A DNA stretch of 64,000 bases, taken from assembly GCF_022539505.1 (NCBI RefSeq), contig NC_061512.1, positions 249,256,510 through 249,320,509 on the forward strand, read 5' to 3'. Under the pieces are notes generated by a model. The model saw only the letters and a list, made by a program, of their open reading frames with translations. It searched no databases and had not been told where the DNA came from. A program made the position numbers and the translations under genes. This DNA is from Lolium rigidum (lineage: Eukaryota > Streptophyta > Magnoliopsida > Poales > Poaceae). Shown here piece after piece: positions 9,554 through 20,251 of the stretch (position 1 is the first letter of the stretch; the number at the start of each line of letters is the position of its first letter).

Positions 9554-10275
9554 AGCTGCTCGAAACCGCTTGTGATAAAACTGCTGAAATTTTTTCCAAC
9601 CTTGGGAACAATGATCCCATTGCTGTAGCTCATAATGATTTAGATTTTGATGATTGCCACATTTCTGAAGTTATAAAGTTCTTACAAAAACTTGCTAAAA
9701 GTCCTAATGCTAGTGCTATAAATTTAGCCTTTACAAAACATATTACAAATGCTCTCATAAAAGCTAGAGAAGAGAAACTAAAACTTGAAACTTCTATTCC
9801 TAGAAAGTTAGAAGATGGTTGGGAGCCCATCATTAAAATGAAATTCAATGACTTTGAATGTAATACTTTATGTGATCTTGGTGCAAGTATTTACGTTATG
9901 CCTAAAAAGATTTATGATATGCTTGACTTGCCACCATTGAAGAATTGTTATTTGGATGTTAATCTTGCCGATAATGTTAAAAAGAAACCTTTGGGGAGGA
10001 TTGATAATGTGCACATTACGGTTAACAATAACCTTGTCCCCGTTGATTTTGTTGTCTTGGATATCGAATGCAATGCATCTTGTCCTATTGTGTTGGGAAG
10101 ACCTTTTCTTCGAACCGTTGGTGCTGTTATTGATATGAGGGAAGGTAATATTAAATATCAATTTCCTCTCAAGAAAGGTATGGAACACTTCCCTAGAAAG
10201 AGAATGAAGTTGCCTTTTGATTCTATTATTAGAACAAGTTATGATGTTGATGCTTCTACTCTTGATAATACTTGA
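9547..10275 (+). CDS. Athila-A aspartic protease ORF
   Basis: A 242-codon frame, -1 relative to gag and overlapping its stop. The retropepsin motif is CDLGASIYVMP at about residues 109-119, with the partner block IVLGRPFLRTVGAVID near 180-195. DLGAS in place of DTGA/DSGA is common in Athila-type proteases. No ATG opens the frame, so expression would need a frameshift, or a single-base indel has split one original gag-pro frame. The second explanation is simpler because no classical slippery heptamer is seen. Pol stops here, without RT. Confidence 0.88.
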   Translation: MLKLLETACDKTAEIFSNLGNNDPIAVAHNDLDFDDCHISEVIKFLQKLAKSPNASAINLAFTKHITNALIKAREEKLKLETSIPRKLEDGWEPIIKMKFNDFECNTLCDLGASIYVMPKKIYDMLDLPPLKNCYLDVNLADNVKKKPLGRIDNVHITVNNNLVPVDFVVLDIECNASCPIVLGRPFLRTVGAVIDMREGNIKYQFPLKKGMEHFPRKRMKLPFDSIIRTSYDVDASTLDNT

Positions 10276-10903
10276 TTTGCACTTTCTGCGCCTAGCTGAA
10301 AGGCGTTAAAGAAAAGCGCTTATGGGATACAACCCATGTTTTTACTACAGTACTTTGTTTTATATTTGAGTCTTGGAAGTTGTTTACTACTGTAGCAACC
10401 TCTCCTTATCATGTTTTTGTGCCAAGTAAAGTTTCTATGTTAAAGTTGATGTTATATTTGGGATCGCTGCGCAGAAACAGCATTGCTTGTCTGTCACGAA
10501 TCTGGGCACAAGTCTCTGTAGAAAATTCGAAAAAATCTGCCAATTTATGAGCGTGATCCTCAGATATGTACGCAACTTTCATTAGTTATGAGTTTTTCCA
10601 TTTGAGCAAGTCTGGTGCCATTTTAAAATTCTTCTTTACGGACTGTTCTGTTTTTGACAGATTCTGCCTTTTATTTCGCATTGCCTCTTTTGCTATGTTG
10701 GATTCATTTTTTTGATCCATTAATGTCCAGTAGCTTTATGCAATGTCCAGAAGTGTAAAGAATGATTGTGTCACCTCTGAATGTGTGAATTATTAATTGT
10801 GCACTAACCCTCTAATGAGTTTGCTTGAAGTTTGGTGTGAAGGAAGTTTTCAAGGATCAAGAGAGGAGTATGATATACTATGATCAAGAGGAGTGAAAGC
10901 TCT

Positions 10904-10978
10904 AAGCTTGGGGATGCCCCCGTGGTTCATCCCTGCATATTTTAAGAAGACTCAAGCGTCTAAGCTTGGGGATGCCCA
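10904..10978 (+). repeat. Two internal PPT-like modules
   Basis: CTAAGCTTGGGGATGC occurs at 10903-10918 and 10961-10976. It is the same 16-mer, with one base before it differing, as the PPT at 12851-12865. Each internal copy is followed by more C/A-rich bases, for example CCAAGGCATCCCC, which can pair back on GGGGATGCC to make a short hairpin. Confidence 0.9.
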
Positions 10979-12830
10979 AGGCATCCCCTTCTTCATCGAC
11001 AACATCATCGGGTTACTCCCACGAAACTATATTTTTATTCAATCACATCTTGTGTTTTTTACTTGGAGCGTCGGTTTGTTTTTGTTTTTGTTTTTGTTTT
11101 TGTTTGAATAAAATGGATCCTAGCATTCACTTTGTGGGAGAGAGACACGCTCCGCTGTTGCATATGGACAAATATGTCCTTAGGCTTTACTCATAATGTT
11201 CAAGGCGAAGTTTCTTCTTCGTTAAATTGTTATATGGTTGGAATTGGAAAATGCTACATGTAGTAATTCTAAAATATCTTGGATAATATGATACTTGGCA
11301 ATTGTTGTGCTCATGTTTAAAGCTCTTGCATCATATGCTTTGCACCCATTAATGAAGAAATACATAGAGCTTGCTAAAATTGGATTTGCATATCTGGTCT
11401 CTCTAAGGTCTAGATAATATCTAGTATTGAGTTTTGAACAACAAGGAAGACGGTGTAGAGTCTTATAATGTTTACAATATGTCTTTTATGTGAGTTTTGC
11501 TGCACCGGTTCATCCTTGAGTTCGCTTCAAATAACCTTGCTAGCCTAAACCTTGTATCGAGAGGGAATACTTCTCATGCATCCAAAATCGTTGAGCCAAC
11601 TACTATGCCATTTGTGTCCACCATACCTACCTACTACATGGTATTTCTCCGCCATTCCAAAGTAAATTGCTTGAGTGCTACCTTTAAAATTCCATCATTC
11701 ACCTTTGCAATATATAGCTCATGGGACAAAATAGCTTTAAAAACTATCGTAGTATTGAATATGTACTTATGCACTTTATCTCTTATTAAGTTGCTTGTTG
11801 TGCGATAACCATGCTTCTGGGGACGCCATCAATCACTCTTTATTGAATATCATGTGAGTTGCTATGCATGTCCGTCTTGTACTGAAGTAAGAGGGATCTA
11901 CCACCTTAATGGTTGGAGCATGCATATTGTTAGAGAAGAACATTGGGCCGCTAACTAAAGCCATGAATCATGGTTGAAGTTTCAGTTTTGGACATATATC
12001 CTCAATCTCATATGAGAATAATAATTGTTGCTACATGCTTATGCATTTAAGAGGAGTCCATTATCCGTTGTCCATGTTGTCCCGGTATGGATGTCTAAGT
12101 TGAGAATAATCAAAAGCGAGAAATCCAAAATGCGAGCTTTCTCCTTAGACCTTTGTACAGGCGGCATGGAGGTACCCCTTTGTGACACTTGGTTGAAACA
12201 TGGCATGCAAAGATCCGGTAGTCCAAGCTAAGTAGGACAAGGTGCGGGCACTATTAATATACTATGCATGAGGCTTGCAACTTGTAAGATATAATTTACA
12301 TAACTCATATGCTTTATTACTACCGTTGACAAAATTGTTTCATGTTTTCAAAATAAAAGCTCTAGCACAAATACAGCAATCGATGCTTTCCTCTTTGAAG
12401 GACCTTTCTTTTACTTTTATTGTTGAGTCAGTTTACCTATCTCCCTCCACCTTAAGAAGCAAACACTTGTGTGAACTGTGCATTGATTCCTACATACTTG
12501 CATATTGCACTTGTTATATTACTTTATGTTGAAAATATCCATGAGATATACATGTTATAAGTTGAAAGCAACCGCTGAAACTTAATCTTCCTTTGTGTTG
12601 CTTCAACACCTTTACTTTGATTTATTGCTTTATGAGTTAACTCTTATGCAAGACTTATTGATGCTTGTCTTGAAGTATTATTCATGAAAAGTCTTTGCTT
12701 TATGATTCACTTGTTTACTCATGTCATTACCATTGTTTTGATCGCTGCATTCATTACATATGTTTACAAATAGTATGATCAAGATTATGATGGCATGTCA
12801 CTTCAAAAATTATCTTTGTTATCGTTTTAC

Positions 12831-12865
12831 CTGCTCGGGACGAGCAGAACTAAGCTTGGGGATGC
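12831..12865 (+). promoter_or_regulatory. Athila-A pre-PPT hairpin and polypurine tract
   Basis: A perfect stem CTGCTCG-GGA-CGAGCAG (12831-12847) is followed by CTAAGCTTGGGGATGC ending at 12865, directly against the 3' LTR. The purine-rich AAGCTTGGGGATG is the expected primer for plus-strand DNA synthesis. The hairpin also occurs in Athila-B with a paired base change. Confidence 0.85.
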
Positions 12866-14465
12866 TGATACGTCTCCAACGTATCGATAATTTCTTATGT
12901 TCCATGCTACTTTATTGATGATACCTACATGTTTTATGCACATTATATGTCGTATTTACGCATTTTCTGGAACTAACCTATTAACAAGATGCCGAAGAGC
13001 CAGTTGTTGTTTTCTGCTGTTTTTGGTTTCAGAAATCCTAGTAACGAAATATTCTCGGAATTGGACAAAATCACCGCCCAGGGTCCTATTTTTGCACGAA
13101 GATTCCAGAAGACCGAAGGGGAGTCGAAGTGGGGCCACGAGGTGGCCAGATGACAGGGCGGCGCGGCCCAGGCCCTGGCCGCGCCGGCCTGCCCCTGGGC
13201 CCCTCGTGCCGCCTCTTGACCTGCCCTTCCGCCTACAAATAGCCTCCGTCGCGAAACCCCCGATGCCGAGAGCCACGATACGGAAAACCTTCTAGAGACG
13301 CCGCCGCCGCGAATCCCATCTCGGGGGATTCGGGAGATCGCCTCCGGCACCCTGCCGGAGAGGGGATTCATCTCCCGGAGGACTCTTCATCGCCATGATC
13401 GCCTCCGGAGTGATGAGTGAGTAGTTCACCCCTGGACTATGGGTCCATAGCAGTAGCTAGATGGTTGTCTTCTCCTAATTGTGCTTCATTGTTGGATCTT
13501 GTGAGCTGCCTAACATGATCAAGATCATCTATCCGTAATACTATATGTTGTGTTTGTCGGGATCCGATGGATAGAGAATACTATGTTATGGTGATTATCA
13601 ATCTATTGTTTATGTGTTGTTTATGATCTTGCATGCTCTCCGTTATTAGTAGAGGCTCCGGCCAAGTTTTTGCTCTTAACTCCAAGAGGGAGTATTTATG
13701 CTCGATAGTGGGTTCATGCCTTCATTGACACCAGGACGAGTGACGGAAAGTTCTAAGGTTGTGATGTGCTTGTTGCCACTAGGGATAAAACATTGATTCT
13801 ATGTCTAAGGATGTAGTTGTCGATTACATTACGCACCATACTTAATGCAATTGTCACGTTGCTTTGCAACTTAATACCGAATGGGGTTCGGATGATAACT
13901 CTGAAGGTGGACTTTTTAGGCATAGATGCGGTTGGATGGCGGTCTATGTACTTTGTCGTAATGCCCGGATTAAATCTCACTATATTTATCATATCATGTA
14001 TATGCATTGTTATGCCCTTCTCTATTTGTCAATTGCCCGACTGTAATTTGTTCACCCAACATGCTTTTATCTTATGGGAGAGACACCTCTAGTGAACTTG
14101 TGGACCCCGGTCCTATTCTTTACATCGCATACAATCTACTTGCAATACTTGTTTTATTGTTTTCTTGCAAACAATCATCTTCCACACAATACGGTTAATC
14201 CTTTGTTACAGCAAGCCGGTGAGATTGACAACCTCACTGTTTCGTTGGGGCAAAGTACTTGGTTTGTGTTGTGCAGGTTCCACGTTGGCGCCGGAATCCC
14301 TGTTGTTGCGCCGCATCACATTTCGCCACCATCAACCTTCAACGTGCTTCTTGGCTCCTCCTGGTTCGATTAAACCTTGGTTTCTTTCTGAGGGAAAACT
14401 TGCCACTGTGCGCATCATACCTTCCTCTTGGGGTTCCCAACGGACGTGTACATTTACGCGCATCA
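12866..14465 (+). repeat. Athila-A 3' LTR
   Basis: TGATACGTCTCC to ACGCGCATCA, 1600 bp, almost identical to 6304-7900. It is followed by the GTAGG duplication at 14466-14470. Confidence 0.96.
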
Positions 14466-15027
14466 GTAGGTATCTCCTTGGTTTTTACAACGACATCATC
14501 CACGTATGCGTGACCATTTCTGCCGATTTGATCCTGCAAACACTTTTGCATGCACCTTTGGTAGGTGGCGCCTGCATTTTTCAAGCCGAATGGCATAGTC
14601 GTGTAGCGAGTAAGCCCCATACGGGGTAATGAACGAAGTCTTTATTTGATCAGCCGGATTCAAAGGTATCGCGGTGGTAGCCTGAGTAAGCATCTAAAAA
14701 AGACAACAGTTCACAGCCGACAGTCGAGTCTATGACTAGATCTATGCGCGGCAGGGGGAAGGGGTCCTTCGGGCACGCCTTGTTGAGGCTGGTGTAGTCG
14801 ATACACATGCGCTAGGAGCCGTTCTTCTTCAGGACCAGGACTGGGTTCGCCAACCAGTCCGGGTGCAGTACTTCCATGATGAAGCCGGCAGCTAGGAGCC
14901 GGGAAATTTCTTCACCGATGGCCTTTCTTCTTTCTTCGGCGAAGCGCCTGAGGGGCTGCTTCACCGGCTTGGCCTCTGGCCTGACGTGGAGGTGGTGCTC
15001 AGCCAACTCCCTCGGTACACCTGGCAT
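14466..15027 (-). pseudogene. Gypsy-1 RT N-terminal half with YVDD
   Basis: The minus strand starts with the MPGVPRELAEH and PLRRFAEERRKAIGEEI blocks that precede Gypsy RT, then ANPVLVLKKNGS. A TAG at about 14812 replaces the Trp expected before RMCIDY. Further on are FITPYGAY, then after another frameshift near 14610 TTMPFGLKNAGATYQRCM and AYVDDVVVKTK with the catalytic YVDD. Athila-A is inserted just after this. The TAG fits a C-to-T change of a CAG site on the plus strand, as expected from cytosine methylation. Confidence 0.88.
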
Positions 15028-15090
15028 GTCCCTTGGAGACCATGCGAAGATGTCCCGATTCTCACGGAGGAAGCTGGTGAGCTCGCTTTC

Positions 15091-15834
15091 CTATTTGCTG
15101 CTCAAGCCGGCACCGATGGTGACGAACTTGTCCGGCTGCGCCGGGTCGAGCAGGATCTTCTTGGTGTCGTTGGCCGGCTGGAACTGAGTCGTCCCAGCCG
15201 GTTTGCCCACAGCCGGCATGCCCGACTGCGCGGCCTTGGCCATGGCCACGGCGTCGTTGATGAGCTGCTTCTCGGCAGCTATGACCAGTGTCTGGGCCAT
15301 CTTCGAGCTCTGGGTGGCACACTCCATAGAGCGACGGTAATCGCCGGCTATGGTAATGACCCCCTTTGGGCCCGACAGCTTCATCTTCAGGTACCCGTAG
15401 TGGGGCACCGCCATAAACTTGGTCAGGGCCGGCCTGCCCAGGAGCGCGTGGTTGGGACTGACGAGGTCCACCACCTCGAACTCGACGTTCTCCGTGCGGA
15501 AGTGGTCCGGCTTGCCGAACATGACCGCCAGCGTGATCCGGCCGATCGGCTGGCACGAGTGGCCTGGCACGATGCCGTGGAAGACGGTGGGGGTGGGGCG
15601 CAACTCGGCCTCCTGAATGCCCAGCTTGCGGGCAGTGTCGCGGTAGAGGATGTTGATGTTGCTGCCGCCGTCGATAAGGACACGCGAGAAGCGCACGCTG
15701 CGCTGGCTTGTGCCGATGGTGGGGTCGAGGACCATGGCGTAGCTGCCCGGCTTTGGTAGGACAGCCGGTGTGTCGCGGCGATCAAAAGTGATGGCCTGCT
15801 CTGACCAGTTTAGGTACTGGGGGACCGGCGGCAT
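15091..15834 (-). pseudogene. Gypsy-1 aspartic protease
   Basis: A 247-codon minus-strand frame with the retropepsin site in FSRVLIDGGSNINILY (about residues 50-65) and the partner block HALLGRPALTKFMAVPHYGYLKMK (split: HALLGRPALTKF, MAVPHYGYLKMK) near 130-155. The DGGS form of the active site is usual for Tat-lineage elements. The frame overlaps the end of gag in another frame, so one indel near 15800 has split gag-pro. Confidence 0.85.
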
Positions 15835-16558
15835 GACCGCGTTGACTTCGAGGGAACGGCGGCTGTTGGCTCGTTACGTCCTCCGGCTCGGTGGTGAAGA
15901 TGATGTAGGCGGCATCCTCAGCCAGGTACCGGCCGCCATGGTGCACTTGGTTAGCCTCGTGGTGCTCGAGGTTGTTGGCTTCCGCGCCGGCTTGGCCTCC
16001 CGGCCCGCCGGCTGGTGGGGGCGGGGGTGGAGGCGGAAGTGGCTCGCCGCTCGTTAGCCGCTTCATGAAGTGGCAGTCGCGGGTGGTGTGGTTGGAGGGG
16101 TTCTTGCCGCTGTGGTACTTGCACGGCGAGTCGAGCATCTGCTCGAAGGTGTACTTCGGCTTCCAGGGCCGGTCCGTTTGCTTACGGCGCCGGCTTCCGC
16201 CAGCCGCCGCGTGGTCTGACACGGCTGCCACATGGGCAGAGCCGTACCGGCGGTCCGGCTGGTCGCTGTGCCACTTGCCGCGGTAGTTGTCCCGCCGGCT
16301 GCCATGGTGGCCGCCCTCGGCCGGCTTGTGCTCGGCCGGCTTGTTGTTGTCCCGCCTGGACGGAGCCGGCGAAATCTCAGCCGGGGTGCTGCTGACTCCT
16401 TCAGCCAGCGCGTACTTGTCTGCGATGGCCATCAAGGCAGCCATCGACTTGGGTTCGCTGCGGCGCAGCTTGTGCCACAGCAGGGTGTTGGGCCGGCAGC
16501 CGGCCATGAAGAAGCCGACTGCCTGTATCTCGTGCACGCCCTCGCAGGAGTTGCGCAT
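15782..16558 (-). pseudogene. Gypsy-1 gag, nucleocapsid part
   Basis: A minus-strand frame continuing gag after a frameshift. It starts MRNSCEGVHEIQAVGFFM, then EPKSMAALMAIADKYALAE. A basic Arg/Asp-rich stretch is followed by a Cys/His cluster CKYHSGKNPSNHTTRDC at about residues 146-162, which is the zinc-binding region of Tat-type gag. A run of nine prolines follows. It overlaps the protease frame at its end. Confidence 0.82.
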
Positions 16559-17886
16559 CTCGCACCCAGCGCGTCAGGTATGCACGGTCCGTCTCGTCCG
16601 GGCCCTGCTTGCACATCTCAAGCTGTTGAGGGCGACCCGGCCGGCGGTAGGTGCCGGTGAAGTTGCTGATGAAGGCGTCCTCGAAGTCGAGCCAGCCGTT
16701 GATGCTGCCGGCTAGCAAGTTGTTGAGCCATGTGCGGGCGGAGCCGAGCAGCATGAGGGGGGAGTAGCGCACGGCCCAGCGCTTGTTACCTTTGGCGATG
16801 CCGACTGCGGTAGAGTAATCCTGCAGCCAGTCCTCCGGCTTGGCCGTGCCGTCGTACTTGGGCGTGTCGCGGGGAGCCGGAAGCCGTCGATCATGGGCTC
16901 GTTGAGGATCCGCGGCCCGAAGCACTTGGGGCCGGCTGGCCCTTCTTCCTCCGCGATGCGGGATTCGACCAGCCGGTCGAGGCGATCTCTGGCGTCGGCC
17001 GGCTCGATGCGTGGGCCCGGCCGGGAATGGGCCGGCCGTCGCCGGCCGGCTGGTCTCTGGGGCCGGCCGGTGCTGGCGTCTTGGCGCCGGCCTCTCCGAC
17101 TCTTCCTCCCGATGCCGGCTTGATGGTGGCCGGCCGCGGCCGCCGCTGCCCGCCGGGCGGCCGGCTTGTGCGGCTGGAGCTGGCGTGGGTGTTCCGGGAG
17201 TCCCGGTGCCGGCTTTGTGCGGGGGAGGCGGACTCGGCCGTGTCCCTCGGACCGTCCCTGTCGTTGCCTGCAGTGCCGCGAGCGTGAGAGGCTCTGGGGG
17301 CGGTGGCGTACCTGGGGTCGGCCGACTGCCTGGTGGCCGCGTTGATCAGCTCAGTTACCCGCTTCGTCTGGCGGCGTAACTCTTCGCCTTGGAGGCGGTT
17401 CAGCTCTTCTGCGGCGGCTTCCGCCGCGCGCATGTTCTTGTCGGGGGTGTCGTAGACGGGTCGCTCCATGGAAGGAGCCGGCGATTCTGCGCCGTCCCGG
17501 GCGATCTCTGCGCCCAAGCCGCCTCCCCTCCGGCGGATCTGGCCGGCTCGGCTTGGGTTGTCGCCGGCTGGCGTGAAGCCGTGAGCGCGGTTGTACTCGC
17601 GCCCGGGTGATCTCCATCCGCCGCTTGCAGCGGACAGTTCTTCCGCCTGCTTGAGGAGCAGCTGGCGGTGCGTCTCCAAGTCCTTCTCGATGGAGGAGGG
17701 ATCCGCTCCGGCTGTGAGCGGGGAGCTCAGCTTTGCCCGGACTTCGTCCAGGCGAGACGGTGGTGTTGGGGCCTTTGGGCCCGAGCCGGACGCGCCGGCG
17801 TCCCTGTTGGTGCGCTCCAACTCAGGACCGCGGACGCGCGTGGATTTGTCGCCGGCGTCGTCGCCGGTGGCCATGACCTCTTGCAT
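16401..17886 (-). pseudogene. gag: Gypsy-1 gag, N-terminal and capsid parts
   Basis: Likely start codons are the minus-strand ATGs at 17886 or 17874 (MQEV, MATG), about 300 bp after the PBS; the frame open further upstream runs back into the LTR. The N-terminal 300 residues are Arg/Ala/Pro-rich and GC-rich, with no domain. The capsid domain lies at about 16550-16890: PKYDGTAKPEDWLQDY, SPLMLLGSARTWLNNL, WLDFEDAFISNFTGTYRRP. One frameshift near 16900 and another near 16555 interrupt it. Confidence 0.8.
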
Positions 17887-18178
17887 GATGCAGGGGCTGG
17901 CGGTGGTGAGGCTGGCGCCGGCTCCAGGAGGAGGGCTTGCACAGCGCACGATCTCGCGCGGGTAGCGCGGTGGTGCGACGGTGGCGACGTAGACGTCGAA
18001 GCCGCCGAAGCTGATGACGTTGCCGCCGGCGAGGAATGGCCGGTCGGCGAAGCAGCCAGCGTTGTCGCTGACGCAGTCGAGGGAGCCGAATCTCCAGATC
18101 AAGCCTGAAGCGACCCGCTCGCCGGTGGTGATGGTGAGGCCCGTCCGGATGAAGACACCGGCTGCGGATGCTGAAGGC

Positions 18179-18194
18179 CCCACGGTGGGCGCCA
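18179..18194 (-). other. Gypsy-1 primer binding site
   Basis: On the minus strand TGGCGCCCACCGTGGGG lies two bases after the LTR end. TGGCGCC at the LTR edge is the expected tRNA 3'-end complement. I do not assign the tRNA. Confidence 0.7.
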
Positions 18195-18196
18195 AA

Positions 18197-19083
18197 TGTC
18201 GTGGTATCGTCATGACATATGCCATAGGGTGGCTAATCGAAGTGGTTCCTAAGTGGTCTCACGGCGGTATCCGGATGCGGGTATGGGCACGAACGACACG
18301 GCGACGTACCCAGGTTCGAGGCCCTCCGATGGAGGTAACACCTCTACTCCTGCTATGAGTGTATATGGTGATCACACAGTACAATGGTGCTCCTTGAGCT
18401 GTATCCGGCTGCTCCTGGGAGGCTAAGGTAGACGAAGGTCTCTCTCCCAGGGAAGCGCTAAGACTAGAATGAGTAAGAAGTGATCGATCGTCCCCCGCAC
18501 GAGGGGGGTAGCCGGCTTATATAGGCACCGACACTTTACAGATAAGTCCCTATAGTCTAGTGGCCGGCTTGCCGGCTTCGGCTCCCGCTCCTTCTCGAGG
18601 CGTTGACGTCAGGGAGCCGTTGAGGCGTAGTGGCACATCCCATCCGCCTGCTCTGGTCAGCGGTATGGCGAGGTGGTGTCTCTGTCGCCATCATGCCCTG
18701 TAGCCGGTACGGACCGACGTACGCCATGATGGCCTGTCCGGCGCGTGGCACTGTTGCTCCACAGTGCCCCGTGCTTTACGGGAGATGAGGTCAGCGTGGA
18801 CCTTTGAACCCGGACCACCTACCCAGTTCCTTCCAGTGCAAGACTCGCCAGCCTCGAGTCGGTCTGAGGTACAAACCCCAGTCGGATATGGCTTGTAGAA
18901 GCCGGCCCAGCTACAGCGTTGAGGGCCGCAGCCAGGCCGACCAGGACTTAGAGCTAGCCGGCTCCCGAGGCAGCCGGCTACGGCTCCAGCCGGCTGCTCC
19001 TCAGCCGGCCTTTGCCGCGAGCCGGCCGTCCTCAAGCCGGCCGCTCCGCGTCCATTGCCCTACCCGGGGTCTTCCCCCCGACA
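18197..19083 (-). repeat. Gypsy-1 5' LTR
   Basis: 887 bp bounded by TGTCG at 18197 and CGACA ending at 19083, a 5-bp terminal inverted repeat. The PBS lies directly inside. A minus-strand TATATAAG at about 18510-18520 is a likely promoter element. The sequence is rich in GCCGGC-type palindromes, like the gag region next to it. The partner LTR is not in the window. Confidence 0.85.
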
Positions 19084-19751
19084 ATCATGTAAGGCAGCTC
19101 ATGAGATTATTGTATTGAAGTACATAGGAGAGAGATTAACCACATAGCTACCGGTACAGCCCTTAGCCTCGATGGAGAACTACTCCCTCCTCATGGGAGA
19201 CAGCAGCGGTGATGAAGATGGCGGTGGTGTCGATGGAGAAGCCTTCCGAGGGCACTTCCCCGTCCCGGCGGCGTGCCGGAACAGAGACTCCTGTCCCCCA
19301 GATCTTGGCTTCGCGATGGCGGCGGCTCTGGAACTTTTCTCGTACCGTGGCTTATTCGTATCGAGGTTTTAGGTCAGGGACCTTTAAATAGGCGGAGTCG
19401 GAAGGTCGACGAGGCGACGACACAGTAGGGGGGCGCAGCCCACCCCCTGGCCACGCCAGCCTATCATCTGGGGCCCACAGGGCCCTCCTCTGGTGGCTCT
19501 CGGGTGTTCTGGAAGCTTCGTGTGATTCTAAGATGCTGGGCGTTGATTTCGTCCGATTCCGAGAATATTTCCTTACTAGGATTTCTGAAACCAAAAACAG
19601 CAGAAAACAACAACTGGCACTTCGGCATCTCGTCAATAGGTTAGTTCCGGAAAACGCATAAAAACATCATAAAGTGTGAACAAAACATGTAGGTATTGTC
19701 ATAAAACAAGCATGGAACATCAGAAATTATAGATACGTTGGAGACGTATCA
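19084..19751 (-). mobile_element. Athila-C: partial LTR, minus strand
   Basis: The minus strand begins TGATACGTCTCCAACGTATC at 19751 and follows the Athila LTR order seen in Athila-A, including a GGAACTAACCTATTGACGAGATGCC-like stretch and the AGAAATCCTAGTAAGGAAATATTC region. It is cut at 19084 by Gypsy-1. The remainder must lie left of the window. It sits inside the Athila-B LTR; a candidate duplication base run is CCCCT at 19752-19756. Confidence 0.85.
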
Positions 19752-20251
19752 CCCCTCTCCGGCAGGTTGCCGGAGGCGATCTCCTGAATCCCCCGAGATG
19801 GGATTGGCGGCAGCGGCGTCTCTGGAAGGTTTTCCGTATCGTGGCTCCCGGTACAGAGGGTTTCGCGACGAAGACTTTAAGTAGGCCGAAGGGCGAAGTT
19901 GGGGGAGTCACGGGGGCCCCACACGCTAGGGCCGCGCGGGCCCCCCTAGGCCGCGCCGCCCTAGTGTGGCGGCGCCCCGTGGCCCCACTTCGTTCCTCCC
20001 TCGGTCTTCTGGAAGCTTCGTGGAAAAATAAGACCCTGGACGTTGATTTCGTCCAATTCCGAGAATATTTCCTTTGTAGGATTTCTGAAACCAAAAACAG
20101 CAGAAAACAGCAACTGGCGCTTCGGCATCTTGTTAATAGGTTAGTGCCGGAAAATGTATAATAATGATGTAAAGTATGTATAAAACATGCAAGTATTGTC
20201 ATAAAAGTAGCATGGAACATAAGAAATTATAGATACGTTTGAGACGTATCA
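19752..20251 (-). mobile_element. Athila-B: 3' LTR, first 500 bp, minus strand
   Basis: Starts at 20251 on the minus strand with TGATACGTCTCAAACGTATC and runs through the same blocks as Athila-A's LTR to CTGCCGGAGAGGGG, where Athila-C is inserted. The PPT CTAAGCTTGGGGATGCT borders it at 20251-20268, proving that it is a 3' LTR. Confidence 0.87.

Larger units (their letters stand above)
10276..12865 (+). other. Athila-A 3' non-coding region
   Basis: 2.6 kb between the protease stop and the 3' LTR. It opens with CCTAGCTGAAAGGCGTTAA (10291-10309), which is identical in Athila-D. It carries two PPT-like modules (10904-10978) and a (TTTTTG)n tract at about 11078-11105. A frame at 11497-11808 reads similarly to one in Athila-B. 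The hairpin and PPT are at the end. In intact Athila relatives this position can hold an env-like gene. Only vestiges, if any, are visible. Confidence 0.75.
6304..14465 (+). mobile_element. Athila-A: complete, non-autonomous Athila-clade Gypsy element (Sabrina/Derami-like)
   Basis: An 8162-bp element with LTRs of 1597 and 1600 bp and a perfect 5-bp TSD. It has a PBS matching tRNA-Asp, gag and protease ORFs, a 2.6-kb non-coding 3' region and a PPT. No RT, RNase H or integrase is present, so it would have to use enzymes from a partner. The two LTRs are nearly identical by eye, making this one of the youngest insertions in the window. The family name is a recollection. The clade is supported by the tRNA-Asp PBS and the CTAAGCTTGGGGATGC motif. 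Confidence 0.93.
1..19083 (-). mobile_element. Gypsy-1: Tat-lineage Ty3/Gypsy LTR retrotransposon, nested and incomplete
   Basis: Minus-strand retroelement read from its 5' LTR (18197-19083) through gag, protease, RT, RNase H, an archaeal-type second RNase H and integrase toward position 1. The extra RNase H and the domain order are typical of the Tat lineage. Its other LTR is off the left edge, so a target duplication cannot be confirmed; the candidate outside base run is ATCAT (19084-19088). The CACTA element (295-4192) and Athila-A (6304-14465) are inserted into it. Removing them rejoins the integrase and RT reading frames. The coding region has several frameshifts and a stop, so the copy is dead. 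Confidence 0.88.

Noticed and set aside
11078..11105. (TTTTTG)n tract
   Set aside because: Simple low-complexity repeat in the Athila-A 3' region; possible polymorphic marker but no function visible.
14986..17965. Plus-strand frames of 100-257 codons opposite Gypsy-1 gag-protease
   Set aside because: Antisense shadows in very GC-rich DNA; no domain, and unlike the Gypsy-2 antisense gene they have no counterpart elsewhere in the window.
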